The notes under the pieces: generated by a model
Databases searched by the model: none
What the model saw: the letters and a program-made list of their open reading frames with translations, nothing else
What the model was told of the DNA's origin: nothing
Translations under genes and position numbers: made by a program
Shown: in pieces, positions 1 to 9,123 of the stretch
How positions within the stretch are numbered: position 1 is the first letter of the stretch
Layout of the letters: the number at the start of each line of letters is the position of its first letter
From: CBDDCX01 sp965226925
GTDB lineage: Bacteria; Gemmatimonadota; Gemmatimonadetes; Longimicrobiales; Gaopeijiaceae
Reading direction: 5' to 3'
DNA length: 64,000 nucleotides
Assembly (NCBI GenBank): GCA_965226925.1
Contig: CBDDEN010000009.1
Coordinates: forward strand, 248,001-312,000

Positions 1-3000
1 ACGCTTTGACGTACGTGCCGATACCGCCGTTCCAAAGCAGTTCCACGGGTGCCTTAAGCACGGCCCTGATCAGCGACTCTCCGTCGAGAGTCGTCACCTC
101 TTCCGAGACGCCGAGGGCAATCCGAGCCTCCGGGGTGAGTGCAACTTCCTTCGCCCCGCGAGAGACGATCATACCACCGGGACTCATGGCGGCGCGCTCG
201 TATTCCTCCCAACTCGACGGGCCCAGCGCGAAGAGGCGCTGCCGCTCCGCATACGAAGCCGCCGGATCGGGGTCCGGATCGATGAAGACGTGTCGGTGGT
301 CGAAAGCCGCGATGAGCCTGATCTGAGGGGAGAGGAGCATACCGTTGCCGAACACGTCACCGCTCATGTCCCCGATCCCGACCACCGTGAAGGGCTCCGT
401 CTGGATGTCCTTGCCCTGCTCGCGGAAGTGTCGCTTGACGCACTCCCAAGCCCCCCCGGCCGTGATGCCGACGACTTTGTGGTCGTACCCGTTGGACCCT
501 CCCGAAGCGAACGCGTCGCCCAACCAGAAGTCGTACTCACCGGCTACGGCGTTGGCCACATCCGAGTACTTGGCCGTTCCCTTGTCCGCAGCCACGACCA
601 GGTAGGGGTCGGGCGCATCCCAGCACACCACCTGCTCGGGCGGCACGGTCCCGCCTTCGATGTCGAGGTTGTCGGTGAGGTCCAGGAGCCCGCGCATGAG
701 GGTCTTGTACTGCTCCCTCACTTCCGCTGCCATCTCGTCCCGGTCGGCGATCTTCCGGAGGGTGATGAAGCCGCCCTTGGATCCGCCCGGCACGATGACC
801 GCGTTTTTGACCATCTGCGTGTTGACGAGCCCGAGGATCTCCGTTCGGAAGTCATCGGGTCGATCGCTGTAGCGGATCCCGCCGCGGGCCACTCGAGCAC
901 CCCGGAGATGCACGCCTTCCATTCGGGAGGACCGCACCCACACCTCGTAGAGGAGCCTTGAGCGGGCCACGTCGCTGAGCGCCTGGGCGGACACCTTGAA
1001 CGAGATGTATGGCACCCCGCCCGAAAGTCGCGTGGGCGACCTGCCACCGTTGCGGTAGTAGTTGGTGCGCAACGTCGCATCGAGGAGCGCTACCATGCGG
1101 CGGAGGGCCCGATCGTCGGCCAGAAGCGTCACCGAGGTCATGACCTGGGTCAGAAGAGCCCGCAGGTCCTCCACGAGCGCCTTACGGTCCGTCTCGCCGC
1201 CGGGTCCTTCGGGATCGAACTTGGCCGTGAAGATGTCGAAGAAGACCTTGGCGATGCTCGGGTAGCCGACGAGCGCCGAAGGGAGTGACAACCGGCTCGG
1301 CACCGCCCCCAACTGGAACGCATAAGTGGCGTACGCCCTGAGCACATCGACCTCCCGCCAGGAGAGGCCCGCCAGGAGGACGAGGGCGTTCAGCCTGTCA
1401 CTGGTCGCGTCTCCGAAGCGGACGGCCAGGATGGCCTCGGCGAGCAGGGCTCCCTGATCTTCCGCCTCGAGCGCTCTTCCCGCCGAGTCCTGCACCGAGA
1501 ACGAATAGATGATGGCGTCCGTCGCGCCGTGCCCCTTGATCTCATAGGGCACCACGGCAATCACCCTCAGCCCCGCATTCTCCAAGATGGGCATGAAGTC
1601 CGAGAGGATCAGCCTTTCGCCCGACAGGTACAGCTTGAGCTCCGTCGTCGCACCTTCCTCCTGCTCGACGCCCCCACTGGCGATCGAAATCGACACGGTG
1701 CGGTCGTTCGCGAGCATGGCCTCGAGCTCGAGTATGTCCTTGACCGCCACCGACGGCTCGGTGGCCGCCCTGTACTCGGGGCTGAATCCTTCGCCATACC
1801 GACGCGCGAGCAGACGGGCTTCATCAGGCGGACGCGCCGTCTCGAGACCCCCACGTACCCGATCGGTCCAAGACCTGATCAGCTCTCCGATCAGCTTCTC
1901 GAGCTCTCGGCTGTCGAACGCCTCCATCTCGTCGACGGCTTCGGCTAACTCACCGGGCGCAGCCATATAGAAGTGGAGCCTGGCCTGGTCGCCCTCCCCT
2001 AGGGTCAGGTGGTAGTTGAGGACATCCGCACGGAGGTGGCGAACGAGCGCCTCCTCGATGGCACGCCTTACGTCTCCGGAGAACCTGTCCTTGGGGATGA
2101 TCACCATGACCGTAAAGCCGCGTCGGAAGGGATCTTCGCGAACGGTGACTCGCACGTCGTCGGTGTGATACGACGTGAGGACGATCCGGATGTCGGCCCC
2201 GATCTCCTCCACCGACGAGACGAACAGCTCCTCCTTCGGCAAGGAGCTGAAGATCGTCTTGATCTCCTTGTAGTCGTGCGATCCCTCCGCGGCGGTGGAA
2301 CTCTCCAGGATCATCTCCAGCTTGCGCCGCAGGATCGGGATCTTCTCCGACTCCTCCGAATAGGCCTTGGACGTGAACAGTCCGATGAAGTGGTGCTCGC
2401 CCAGGACCTTCCCTTCGGAGGACAGCTTCTTCACACCGATGTAGTCCATGCGTGCGAGACGATGCACGGTGGACAGCGCGTTGGTCTTGCTGATGATCAG
2501 GCTCGGCCCTCCCCCGACCAGCTCCCTGATCCCGGGCCTTAGGTGGCTCACGAGAACGGGGGCTGCGTAGGACGATTCGGCCTCGTTCCTCAACACGCCG
2601 AGCCCAGAGCCGGGCTGAACGACGATGGCCGTGCCGCCCTCGATCTCGACCAGGTCGTAGCCCCGATATCCCAGGAACACGAAACCCCCGTCCCTCAGCC
2701 AGCGCAGAAACGCCTGGATCTCTCCGAGCTCCTCCGTGCGATCGGGGAGCTCGCCCATGCTCTCCGCCAGCTCGGCGACGACGCCGTTCACCGCGTCGAT
2801 CATGGGATGGAAGTCGTCGGTGGCCCGCACCACGTCGCGAAGACGGCGATTGGCTTCGTTACGGAGATTGTCCAGCGCCACCGGATCCGTCACGCGTGCC
2901 ACCTCGCAATGCACGAGCGACTCCCTGGTCTCTCCTTCCTTGGATGGCCGCACCTCCTCGATCCGGCCATCCTCTCCCCGTTCGACGTGGATCACCGGGT

Positions 3001-3394
3001 AGATCAGATGTTCGATGGAAAGCCCCTGCGTGTGCAGGAACTCGCGGAGGGAGTCGACGATGAACGGACGCTCGGAGATGTTCGTCCGTAGCACGGTTAC
3101 GGGCGCAAACCACCCTTCGTTGTCGACGTCGGGATTGAACACCTCCACGTCGACGCGATCGGGTCGGCCTCGCTGCAGAAACTTCCAGGCTCCCAATACC
3201 ATGCGAGCGAGCGCGTCCGAGCTGCGCTCCTGGAGAAACTCCCGGGTCGCCTTGGAGAAGAAGACCTCGGCAAACGCAACGACGATATCAGCCTCGTCGG
3301 GAGAGACGTGTCGTACGAGTTGCCGACAGGCGGCGTCGATGGTCGGCGAATCCTGCCGAAGTCGGCGGACCGTCGCTGGGGAGATGTCGCTCAT
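1..3394 (-). CDS. NAD-specific glutamate dehydrogenase, large type (3' end outside window)
   Basis: The reverse strand is open from an ATG at 3394 to the window edge, giving about 1,131 codons without a stop. The protein matches the roughly 1,600-residue NAD-GDH family, which oxidises glutamate to 2-oxoglutarate and ammonia. The start (MSDISPATVRRLRQ) leads into the long N-terminal regulatory region. The dehydrogenase core lies towards the window edge, with stretches such as GARVARGGIRYSDR, NAVIVPGGSKGG and VGIGDMSGDVFGNG that are characteristic of the family's glutamate and NAD sites. The C-terminal third is not in the window. It is divergent from the YhaO-like gene, and the 227 bases between them show no clear regulatory motif. 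The family call is firm; the exact start is likely. Confidence 0.93.
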   Translation of the reverse strand, partial: MSDISPATVRRLRQDSPTIDAACRQLVRHVSPDEADIVVAFAEVFFSKATREFLQERSSDALARMVLGAWKFLQRGRPDRVDVEVFNPDVDNEGWFAPVTVLRTNISERPFIVDSLREFLHTQGLSIEHLIYPVIHVERGEDGRIEEVRPSKEGETRESLVHCEVARVTDPVALDNLRNEANRRLRDVVRATDDFHPMIDAVNGVVAELAESMGELPDRTEELGEIQAFLRWLRDGGFVFLGYRGYDLVEIEGGTAIVVQPGSGLGVLRNEAESSYAAPVLVSHLRPGIRELVGGGPSLIISKTNALSTVHRLARMDYIGVKKLSSEGKVLGEHHFIGLFTSKAYSEESEKIPILRRKLEMILESSTAAEGSHDYKEIKTIFSSLPKEELFVSSVEEIGADIRIVLTSYHTDDVRVTVREDPFRRGFTVMVIIPKDRFSGDVRRAIEEALVRHLRADVLNYHLTLGEGDQARLHFYMAAPGELAEAVDEMEAFDSRELEKLIGELIRSWTDRVRGGLETARPPDEARLLARRYGEGFSPEYRAATEPSVAVKDILELEAMLANDRTVSISIASGGVEQEEGATTELKLYLSGERLILSDFMPILENAGLRVIAVVPYEIKGHGATDAIIYSFSVQDSAGRALEAEDQGALLAEAILAVRFGDATSDRLNALVLLAGLSWREVDVLRAYATYAFQLGAVPSRLSLPSALVGYPSIAKVFFDIFTAKFDPEGPGGETDRKALVEDLRALLTQVMTSVTLLADDRALRRMVALLDATLRTNYYRNGGRSPTRLSGGVPYISFKVSAQALSDVARSRLLYEVWVRSSRMEGVHLRGARVARGGIRYSDRPDDFRTEILGLVNTQMVKNAVIVPGGSKGGFITLRKIADRDEMAAEVREQYKTLMRGLLDLTDNLDIEGGTVPPEQVVCWDAPDPYLVVAADKGTAKYSDVANAVAGEYDFWLGDAFASGGSNGYDHKVVGITAGGAWECVKRHFREQGKDIQTEPFTVVGIGDMSGDVFGNGMLLSPQIRLIAAFDHRHVFIDPDPDPAASYAERQRLFALGPSSWEEYERAAMSPGGMIVSRGAKEVALTPEARIALGVSEEVTTLDGESLIRAVLKAPVELLWNGGIGTYVKA

Positions 3395-3621
3395 GGGTAG
3401 GTCAGGCTGGGCCTGCGCGCGTTGGCGTCGCGACGATCGAGGGTCGGAGAGGAGTCCTCGCCTTAGACCGACAAAGATAGAAACGGCCACCGGTCCCTTC
3501 AAGAAGCAGGTCCGTGTCTCTAAGCTGTCGACCCTCGTCCGCCCGTCCAGCCCTGGCCCCCGCCCACCGGCTGTGTCTAGCTTTGGTGCGCCGTCCACGC
3601 GTTGACCAGTCCGGGCTATCG

Positions 3622-4863
3622 ATGCGCTTCATTCATGCCGCCGACATTCACCTCGACACCGCATTCTCGAGCCGCTCGGACAGGGTCCGCGCGCGTCTGC
3701 GTGAAGCGTCTCGTGTGGCGTTCAGGCGGCTTGTCGACTTGGCTCTTGCCGAAGGGGTGGACGCGGTCCTCCTGTCCGGAGACCTCTTCGACGACGGGCG
3801 CCTCTCGTTCCACACCGAGCGCTTCCTTCTGGAACAGCTCCACCGTCTCGAGCAGGCCGGCATTCCTGTGGTGTACGCAACGGGCAACCACGATCCCGGC
3901 CGAGAAGGCCGTAGATCGGGCGATCTGGCGTGGCCGGACAACGTCACGGTGGCAAGAGGGCACGAGCCGGTACGGATCACGGTCGAGAACTCACGAGGTG
4001 ACGCCGTGGGGGTCGTTACGGCCGCGGGGCACGAGACCGCGGCCGAGATGGACGACCTGTCGGTGGCATTTCCGAGCCCGGAAGGGCTCCTGCCTGAAGT
4101 GGCCGTTCTCCATACCCAGGTCGTCGACTCCCCGGGGGCAGCCGATCACGCCAGGTACGCTCCTTCTCGTCTGGAAGCCCTGAAGAGTACCGGTTTCGAC
4201 TACTGGGCGTTGGGTCACGTGCACAAGCGATCCTGCCTGTGCGAACACCCCGGAATCCACTATCCGGGAAACCTCCAGGGACGCACCCATGGCGAGCGGG
4301 GAGCCAAGGGCTGCCTGCTGGTCGACCTCCCCGCCGGCGGACCGCCGAGCGTGGAGTTCAAGGAACTGGCTCCGATCCGGTGGGAGGACGTGGACGTGCG
4401 GGACCCCACGGACGCAAGTACGCTCGATTCCCTCGTCCGCGCGGTCGCATCACGATGGGACGACGTGGTTGAGGGGACCGGGATCGAGGGGTGGATCGTC
4501 CGCATTCGTCTCTCGGGGGCCACACCTCTGTGGAGGGAGCTCTCGAGGGAAGAGGACCTCGAGCATCTTCGCGAGGAGTTGATGCATCGGCTCGGGTTGC
4601 TGGACGTCACGCTTCACATCGGCGGAGTGCATCCGGAAATACAGGTCGGGGAACACGCGGCGCGCGAAGACGTCCTGGGTCAGGCACTGCGGCTCGTAGC
4701 CTCGGTGCGATCGGGTGAGACCGCCCTTGCCGATCTGCCGACCGACCTACTCATCGGCCTCGGCGAGAAGGACGCCGTCGACGAGTACGTCACGACGCTC
4801 CTGCACGGTGCCGAGGAGGAGGTCCTGTCACGCATGCTCAAGACCGTCGTCGAGCAGAAATGA
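3622..4863 (+). CDS. YhaO/SbcD-family metallophosphoesterase (DNA repair exonuclease)
   Basis: This 413-residue protein is a Mre11/SbcD-like calcineurin-fold phosphoesterase. All expected metal-ligand motifs are present: D8-x-H10 in HAADIHLD, GDLFDD at 53-58, GNHD at 88-91, a lone His in VLHTQ near 164, and GHVH at 198-201. The open frame begins upstream at 3514, but the family's N-terminal strand starts at MRFIHAADIH, so the ATG at 3622 is chosen. It overlaps the next gene by ATGA, which implies translational coupling with the SbcC-like ATPase. By family knowledge the pair should act on DNA ends. Unlike the second SbcD-like gene at 46523-47605, the active site looks intact. Confidence 0.9.
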   Translation: MRFIHAADIHLDTAFSSRSDRVRARLREASRVAFRRLVDLALAEGVDAVLLSGDLFDDGRLSFHTERFLLEQLHRLEQAGIPVVYATGNHDPGREGRRSGDLAWPDNVTVARGHEPVRITVENSRGDAVGVVTAAGHETAAEMDDLSVAFPSPEGLLPEVAVLHTQVVDSPGAADHARYAPSRLEALKSTGFDYWALGHVHKRSCLCEHPGIHYPGNLQGRTHGERGAKGCLLVDLPAGGPPSVEFKELAPIRWEDVDVRDPTDASTLDSLVRAVASRWDDVVEGTGIEGWIVRIRLSGATPLWRELSREEDLEHLREELMHRLGLLDVTLHIGGVHPEIQVGEHAAREDVLGQALRLVASVRSGETALADLPTDLLIGLGEKDAVDEYVTTLLHGAEEEVLSRMLKTVVEQK

Positions 4864-7562
4864 AGGTCGAGCGAATACGGGCACAAGCGTTCGGCGGACT
4901 GGAGGAGTTCGACTCCGGAGAAGATCCGCTCTCGAATCTGGTCGTTGTCGTAGGGCCCAACGAGTCGGGCAAGACGACCTTCTTCCACATGCTGATCTCG
5001 ATCGTCTACGGGCTCTACCCTACCTCGCGGGACCTGCATCCGTACACGCCGTGGAGCGGACACGAGCTCGACGTGGAGGCCGACCTCCGGCTGGACGACG
5101 ACCAACGGTGGAGGGTGCGTCGTCGTCTCCTGGCGTCCCCCACCGGCCACCTTACGAGAGGCGATCGCGAAGAACCTCTGCGGAACGAGACCCTACCCTG
5201 CGCGACTCATGTCACCCGAGCGGCCTTTCATCAGGTGTTCGCGTTGACCCATGCCGAGGTGTCCACACTCGAGTCTGAAGCGTGGTCGGACATCCAGGAC
5301 CGCCTGATCGGCGCCATGGGGGCGCGGGACCTGGTGACCGCACGCTCGGCTGCGGGGGTACTCGAGTTGGAGGCTCGCGGACTGTGGCGGGCCGACCGTC
5401 GCGGCAAGCAGGAGATACGCGAGCTGAGAAAGCGCGTCCATGCCGCGTCGGCGAGACGACGCCAGGCGCTGGATACCGACCGACTGCTCAGAACCTCCGT
5501 GGAAGAACTCGAGCGAACCCGCCAGGACTTGAAGGACGCCAAACTCCTGCGCGAAGAGCAGCGCCTCCTGATCGAGCACACGACCACGCTCTTGCCCGCC
5601 AGGAAGCTGCTCGATCGGGCCTACGAACTGGACGCCGAGGCGGGTCCACTCGAGGAGTTGGAGGGTATTCCGCACGGTCCCGTGGAAGCGCATGGACGTC
5701 TCGAGTCGGACGTGGCCAAGCTACGGAAGCGGCTGGCCCGTATGTGCGAAGAGGCCACCGCGCCCCGTGAGCGGGTGGCCGCCTTCGGATCGCTCCACGC
5801 GGGCGTTCTCGAGAGTCGGGCGGACATCGATGAGGTGGCGGCCGAGGTAGCCGGCCTCAAACCGGCCCGCACCCGCCTCGGCTCACTCGAACGTGAGACA
5901 CAGCAGCGTCGTCGGGACGCCGATACGTCCCTGAGCGAGATCTTCGCGCGCCCCCTCACCGAGAGCGAGGAGGGCGCCCTGAGGCGCATCGTACCACAGC
6001 AGCTGCGTGAGCGAGTCCGGAACGCGGCGGGGGCGAGGGATCGTCAGCGAGAACAGGAGATGCGCTCGAGCCTGCGGCGAGAGACCCCGCGGCCGACCGT
6101 GCGCACGCTTGTGATCGGAGCGTCGTCAGGGCTGGCGGCCGCCGCCCTGTGGTTTTCCGGCGACGGGCAGCCGTGGCCGAGAGCCGCGGCAGCAGTGCTG
6201 GCTCTGGTATCCGTCACGCTCCTCTCGCGCTGGTGGACTCTTCGGGAGGCGTTCGCACGAAGCGGGCCCGAGGAACCGACCACCTCCTCGCTGGGCAGTA
6301 GCACTGCCGCCTCACCGGGCACCGGCGACGAGCCGGACGGGGTCGCGGCCGCCGGGGCGGAGCTCCGTGGAGTACTGGGGGAGCTGCCGATCCGTGATGA
6401 GGTTCTGGAGGAGGCCGGCACGGATCTGGGCGCCGCGGTCGTGCGCCTCCAGGAGTTGTTGAACGATCTCGATGCCCGGAGCGTCGAAGTCGAGGAGATC
6501 AGGGGCGCGTTCACAAGTGCGAAGGAGCAGGTAGCCACCGTCGGACGCGACCTCGGGATCGACCTGCCCCCGGACGAGTCGGCGGCTGTACACGTGCTGC
6601 AGTCGAAGCTCCGGGACGCCGAGCGGGCGGACGAGGCGGCCACGTCCGCCCGGCGCGAGCTGGAGAATCTGGACCGAGCCCAACGAGAGCTTCGGGCCGA
6701 ACTGGACGAGCAGATCCGACAGCTCGACCTGCTCGAGGACTCCGCCCGGAGGCTGGGGGGAGAAGACGTCGCCACAAGTCTTGCGGCGGCTGGGCACAGA
6801 CAGCGTGCGCGTGCGCGGGCGGAGCAGATCCGCGAAGACCTGACCCGGTCTCATCCCGACTTGGAGGACTTGACCACACGCCTCGACCGATTCGTGAGCC
6901 CCGCCGGGGGTCCAATGGGAGACGCCGAACTGGCAGGCGCGCGGCTCGCCCTCGAGGAGCTGTCGGACCGCATAGAGGAGCTCACGGGACGGGTGAAGGA
7001 GCTGGAGCATGCGTGCGCTCAAGCGGGGGAACAGACGACGGCCGACCAGATCGACGGTGAGATCGGAGCGCTACAAGCCGACCTCCGGCACCTGGAGGCG
7101 GAGCACGACCGCAAGCTCCTGTTGGCCCACCTGATCCGCGCAGCGGATCGTCGATTTCGGGAGGAGCACCAGCCCGATGTCGTTCGAAGAGCCTCGGAGT
7201 ATCTGAGGACCGTCACGGGCGGGCGTTACGAACACGTCACCGTGGGGGATACGGGCAGCTTCTACGTGCGCGGACCCGAGTCCGCTCGGCCGGTCGAGTC
7301 GTCGAGCCTGTCCACAGGGGGGCGGGAGCAGTTGTACACGGCGATGAGGTTGGCGGTCATGGGTCATCTGGACGAGGGGCGAGAGCGGCTGCCCGTCTTC
7401 ATAGACGAAGCGTTCGTGAATTGGGACGCGGCGCGGCGCGACCGAGGATTCGCACTGCTGAGCGAGCTCTCCCGGACCCGTCAGGTGTTCGTCATGACGT
7501 GTCACCCACCCTGGGCCGACGAGCTGGTGGCGCTCGGCGCTCGGAGGATCGAGCTGTCGTGA
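4860..7562 (+). CDS. YhaN/SbcC-like AAA ATPase with internal membrane segments
   Basis: This 900-residue SMC/Rad50-type ATPase is the partner of the preceding nuclease. The N-terminal lobe has Walker A GPNESGKTT at 32-40. Long charged coiled-coil stretches follow, and the C-terminal lobe has a signature motif SLSTGGREQ near 815 and Walker B PVFIDEAFVNWD near 845. Between the coils, at about residues 412-460, two hydrophobic segments flank a short GDGQPWPR turn. They look like a membrane hairpin, a feature I recall for YhaN relatives but not for SbcC or Rad50. No CxxC zinc hook is evident. The gene overlaps its upstream neighbour by 4 bases and the following hydrolase by 4 bases (GTGA), so the three form one operon. 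Confidence 0.88.
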   Translation: MKVERIRAQAFGGLEEFDSGEDPLSNLVVVVGPNESGKTTFFHMLISIVYGLYPTSRDLHPYTPWSGHELDVEADLRLDDDQRWRVRRRLLASPTGHLTRGDREEPLRNETLPCATHVTRAAFHQVFALTHAEVSTLESEAWSDIQDRLIGAMGARDLVTARSAAGVLELEARGLWRADRRGKQEIRELRKRVHAASARRRQALDTDRLLRTSVEELERTRQDLKDAKLLREEQRLLIEHTTTLLPARKLLDRAYELDAEAGPLEELEGIPHGPVEAHGRLESDVAKLRKRLARMCEEATAPRERVAAFGSLHAGVLESRADIDEVAAEVAGLKPARTRLGSLERETQQRRRDADTSLSEIFARPLTESEEGALRRIVPQQLRERVRNAAGARDRQREQEMRSSLRRETPRPTVRTLVIGASSGLAAAALWFSGDGQPWPRAAAAVLALVSVTLLSRWWTLREAFARSGPEEPTTSSLGSSTAASPGTGDEPDGVAAAGAELRGVLGELPIRDEVLEEAGTDLGAAVVRLQELLNDLDARSVEVEEIRGAFTSAKEQVATVGRDLGIDLPPDESAAVHVLQSKLRDAERADEAATSARRELENLDRAQRELRAELDEQIRQLDLLEDSARRLGGEDVATSLAAAGHRQRARARAEQIREDLTRSHPDLEDLTTRLDRFVSPAGGPMGDAELAGARLALEELSDRIEELTGRVKELEHACAQAGEQTTADQIDGEIGALQADLRHLEAEHDRKLLLAHLIRAADRRFREEHQPDVVRRASEYLRTVTGGRYEHVTVGDTGSFYVRGPESARPVESSSLSTGGREQLYTAMRLAVMGHLDEGRERLPVFIDEAFVNWDAARRDRGFALLSELSRTRQVFVMTCHPPWADELVALGARRIELS

Positions 7563-8412
7563 CGACGTGGCCCCCACAAAAGGAATACGCGCTTCCTCTG
7601 CACGCGGAGCGATCGGGCCAAGGCGGGAGCCCCCTGGTGCTTCTTCATGGCTATGGAGGGAGCGCCTTTTCCTGGCGCTACTGGGTGCCGGTTCTGGCGG
7701 AGAGCCACGAGGTATGGACCGTGGACCTGAAGGGGCACGGCTCGGCGCCGGCTCCCGCCGACGACCGCTATACGCCTCATGACCACGCGGAATTGGTGTA
7801 CCGCTTGATCGTGCAAAAGGACCTACGCGGCGTGACGCTGTTCGGCCACTCCATGGGGGGGGGGATCGCGCTGATCGTCGCCCTTCGCCTGCTGGGCGAG
7901 GGGCGGCTGAAGCGCCTGGTGCTCATCGCCGGAGCGGCGTATTCACAGCGGTGCCCCCCTTCGTGAAGCTGGCACGACAGGGCTTCACTTCTCGCCTGTT
8001 CTTCGCGCTCGTGCCGAAGCGTCTCCTGATCGGGTGGGTGCTGCGATCCATCGTGCACGACCCGTCCGCCGTCACCGGCGCCCAGATCGAGGGTTACGCC
8101 GAGCCGCTCCGAAGTGCGTCCCACCGTCTGGCCCTCATCAAGACCGCGCTCTCCATCGTGCCCTCGGATCTTGATGAGTTCACCGCTCGCTTCCCAGAAA
8201 TCGATGTCCCGACCCTGCTCCTCTGGGGACGTCACGACGAGGTGGTTCCGCTCTCGGTCGGGGAACGCCTCCTGGAGGCGCTGCCCCGCGCCAGCCTCGT
8301 GGTGCTGGAGAACTGTGGTCACCTGCCTCCGGAGGAGCTGCCCAAGGAGTCTCTGGAGATCGTCGAGAGCTTCCTCAGGGGCGAGGTCTCAGACGCTCCG
8401 TCACGAGGGTGA
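7559..8412 (+). pseudogene. Alpha/beta hydrolase, interrupted by a single-base frameshift
   Basis: The two halves of one alpha/beta hydrolase lie in different frames. The first (from a GTG at 7559 overlapping the yhaN-like stop) has the oxyanion region LVLLHGYGGS and the nucleophile elbow FGHSMGGG. It runs into TGA at 7964-7966. The second half continues from about 7951 with PPFVKLARQG, then LLLWGRHDEVVP carrying the acid residue and ENCGHLPP carrying the catalytic His. Restoring one C near 7949 (CAGCGGTG to CAGCCGGTG) would give AYSQPVPPFVKL, the pattern expected for the family. The sequence is either a recent loss-of-function mutation or a consensus error. The last 38 bases overlap the convergent glycosyltransferase. 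Confidence 0.75.
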
Positions 8413-9088
8413 GCAACATCTTGCTGCCGGCGCGTACCGTGCCCATGACCGAGCCTGAAATCTTGGAGTCTCCCGCGGACCTGGGTCCATGGGCCACCTC
8501 GATTTCGAGGATGCGGAACGCCTGTCTTGCCGCCCGGATTTGCATTTGGAGTGTCCAGCCCCAGTTGCGATCGTCCATCTCCAACTCGATGAGCCTACGG
8601 AAGTCGATGGCCCTGAACGGGGGCAGGTCGCGGAAGCTCCTGCCATAGAGGAGGCGAATGATCGACGTGATCAGGCGGTTACCGAGACGCGCGTGTGGGA
8701 AGAGGGTGCCGACCTTGCCCACTCCCCGCCATCTTACCCCCAAAGTCAGATCGGCCTCTCCATCGAGAATCGGACGCGTAAGCACCTCGATCTGTCCGGG
8801 GCCCTCGTCGTGATCGGCGTCCAGGAAGACCAACACCGCCGGGGGATTCGGCATGGACCCGAGGAACTCGATGCCGGCCAAACAGGCCGCCCCATAGCCC
8901 CGCTCGGGCTCGGTGACCAGGTACGCTCCTCCCGCCACGGCGACGTCCGGAGTGAGGTCCTTCGACCCGTTGTCCACGACCACGATCGGACCGAGGGACC
9001 GGTTCCGCAGATCGGCGAGAAGGCCCGGAAGGGTCTCCTCCTCATCGAGGGCCGGGATCAGCACGGCAATGGACTTGGTCACGGGCAC
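8375..9088 (-). CDS. Glycosyltransferase family 2 (dolichol-phosphate mannosyltransferase-like)
   Basis: This 237-residue GT-A glycosyltransferase starts at a GTG. It has the GT2 opening SIAVLIPALDEEETLPGLL, the nucleotide-binding VVVDNGSKD, and a DxD metal site in LVFLDADHDEGPG. No C-terminal membrane helices are apparent, so it probably acts as a soluble or peripheral enzyme on the cytoplasmic face. It is convergent with, and overlaps by 38 bases, the broken hydrolase. It is divergent from the membrane GT-C glycosyltransferase 35 bases away, which suggests a shared role in building a polyprenyl-linked sugar or surface glycan. The substrate cannot be read from the sequence. Confidence 0.85.
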   Translation of the reverse strand: MPVTKSIAVLIPALDEEETLPGLLADLRNRSLGPIVVVDNGSKDLTPDVAVAGGAYLVTEPERGYGAACLAGIEFLGSMPNPPAVLVFLDADHDEGPGQIEVLTRPILDGEADLTLGVRWRGVGKVGTLFPHARLGNRLITSIIRLLYGRSFRDLPPFRAIDFRRLIELEMDDRNWGWTLQMQIRAARQAFRILEIEVAHGPRSAGDSKISGSVMGTVRAGSKMLLTLVTERLRPRP

Positions 9089-9123
9089 ACCGGGGGCGGT
9101 GAAGAGCGACGGAAGCGACGATC

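Noticed and set aside
7940..7970. Programmed frameshift in the hydrolase gene
   Set aside because: The site CAGCGGTGCCCCCC is not a recognised slippery heptamer with a stimulatory structure, and the family has no known recoding.
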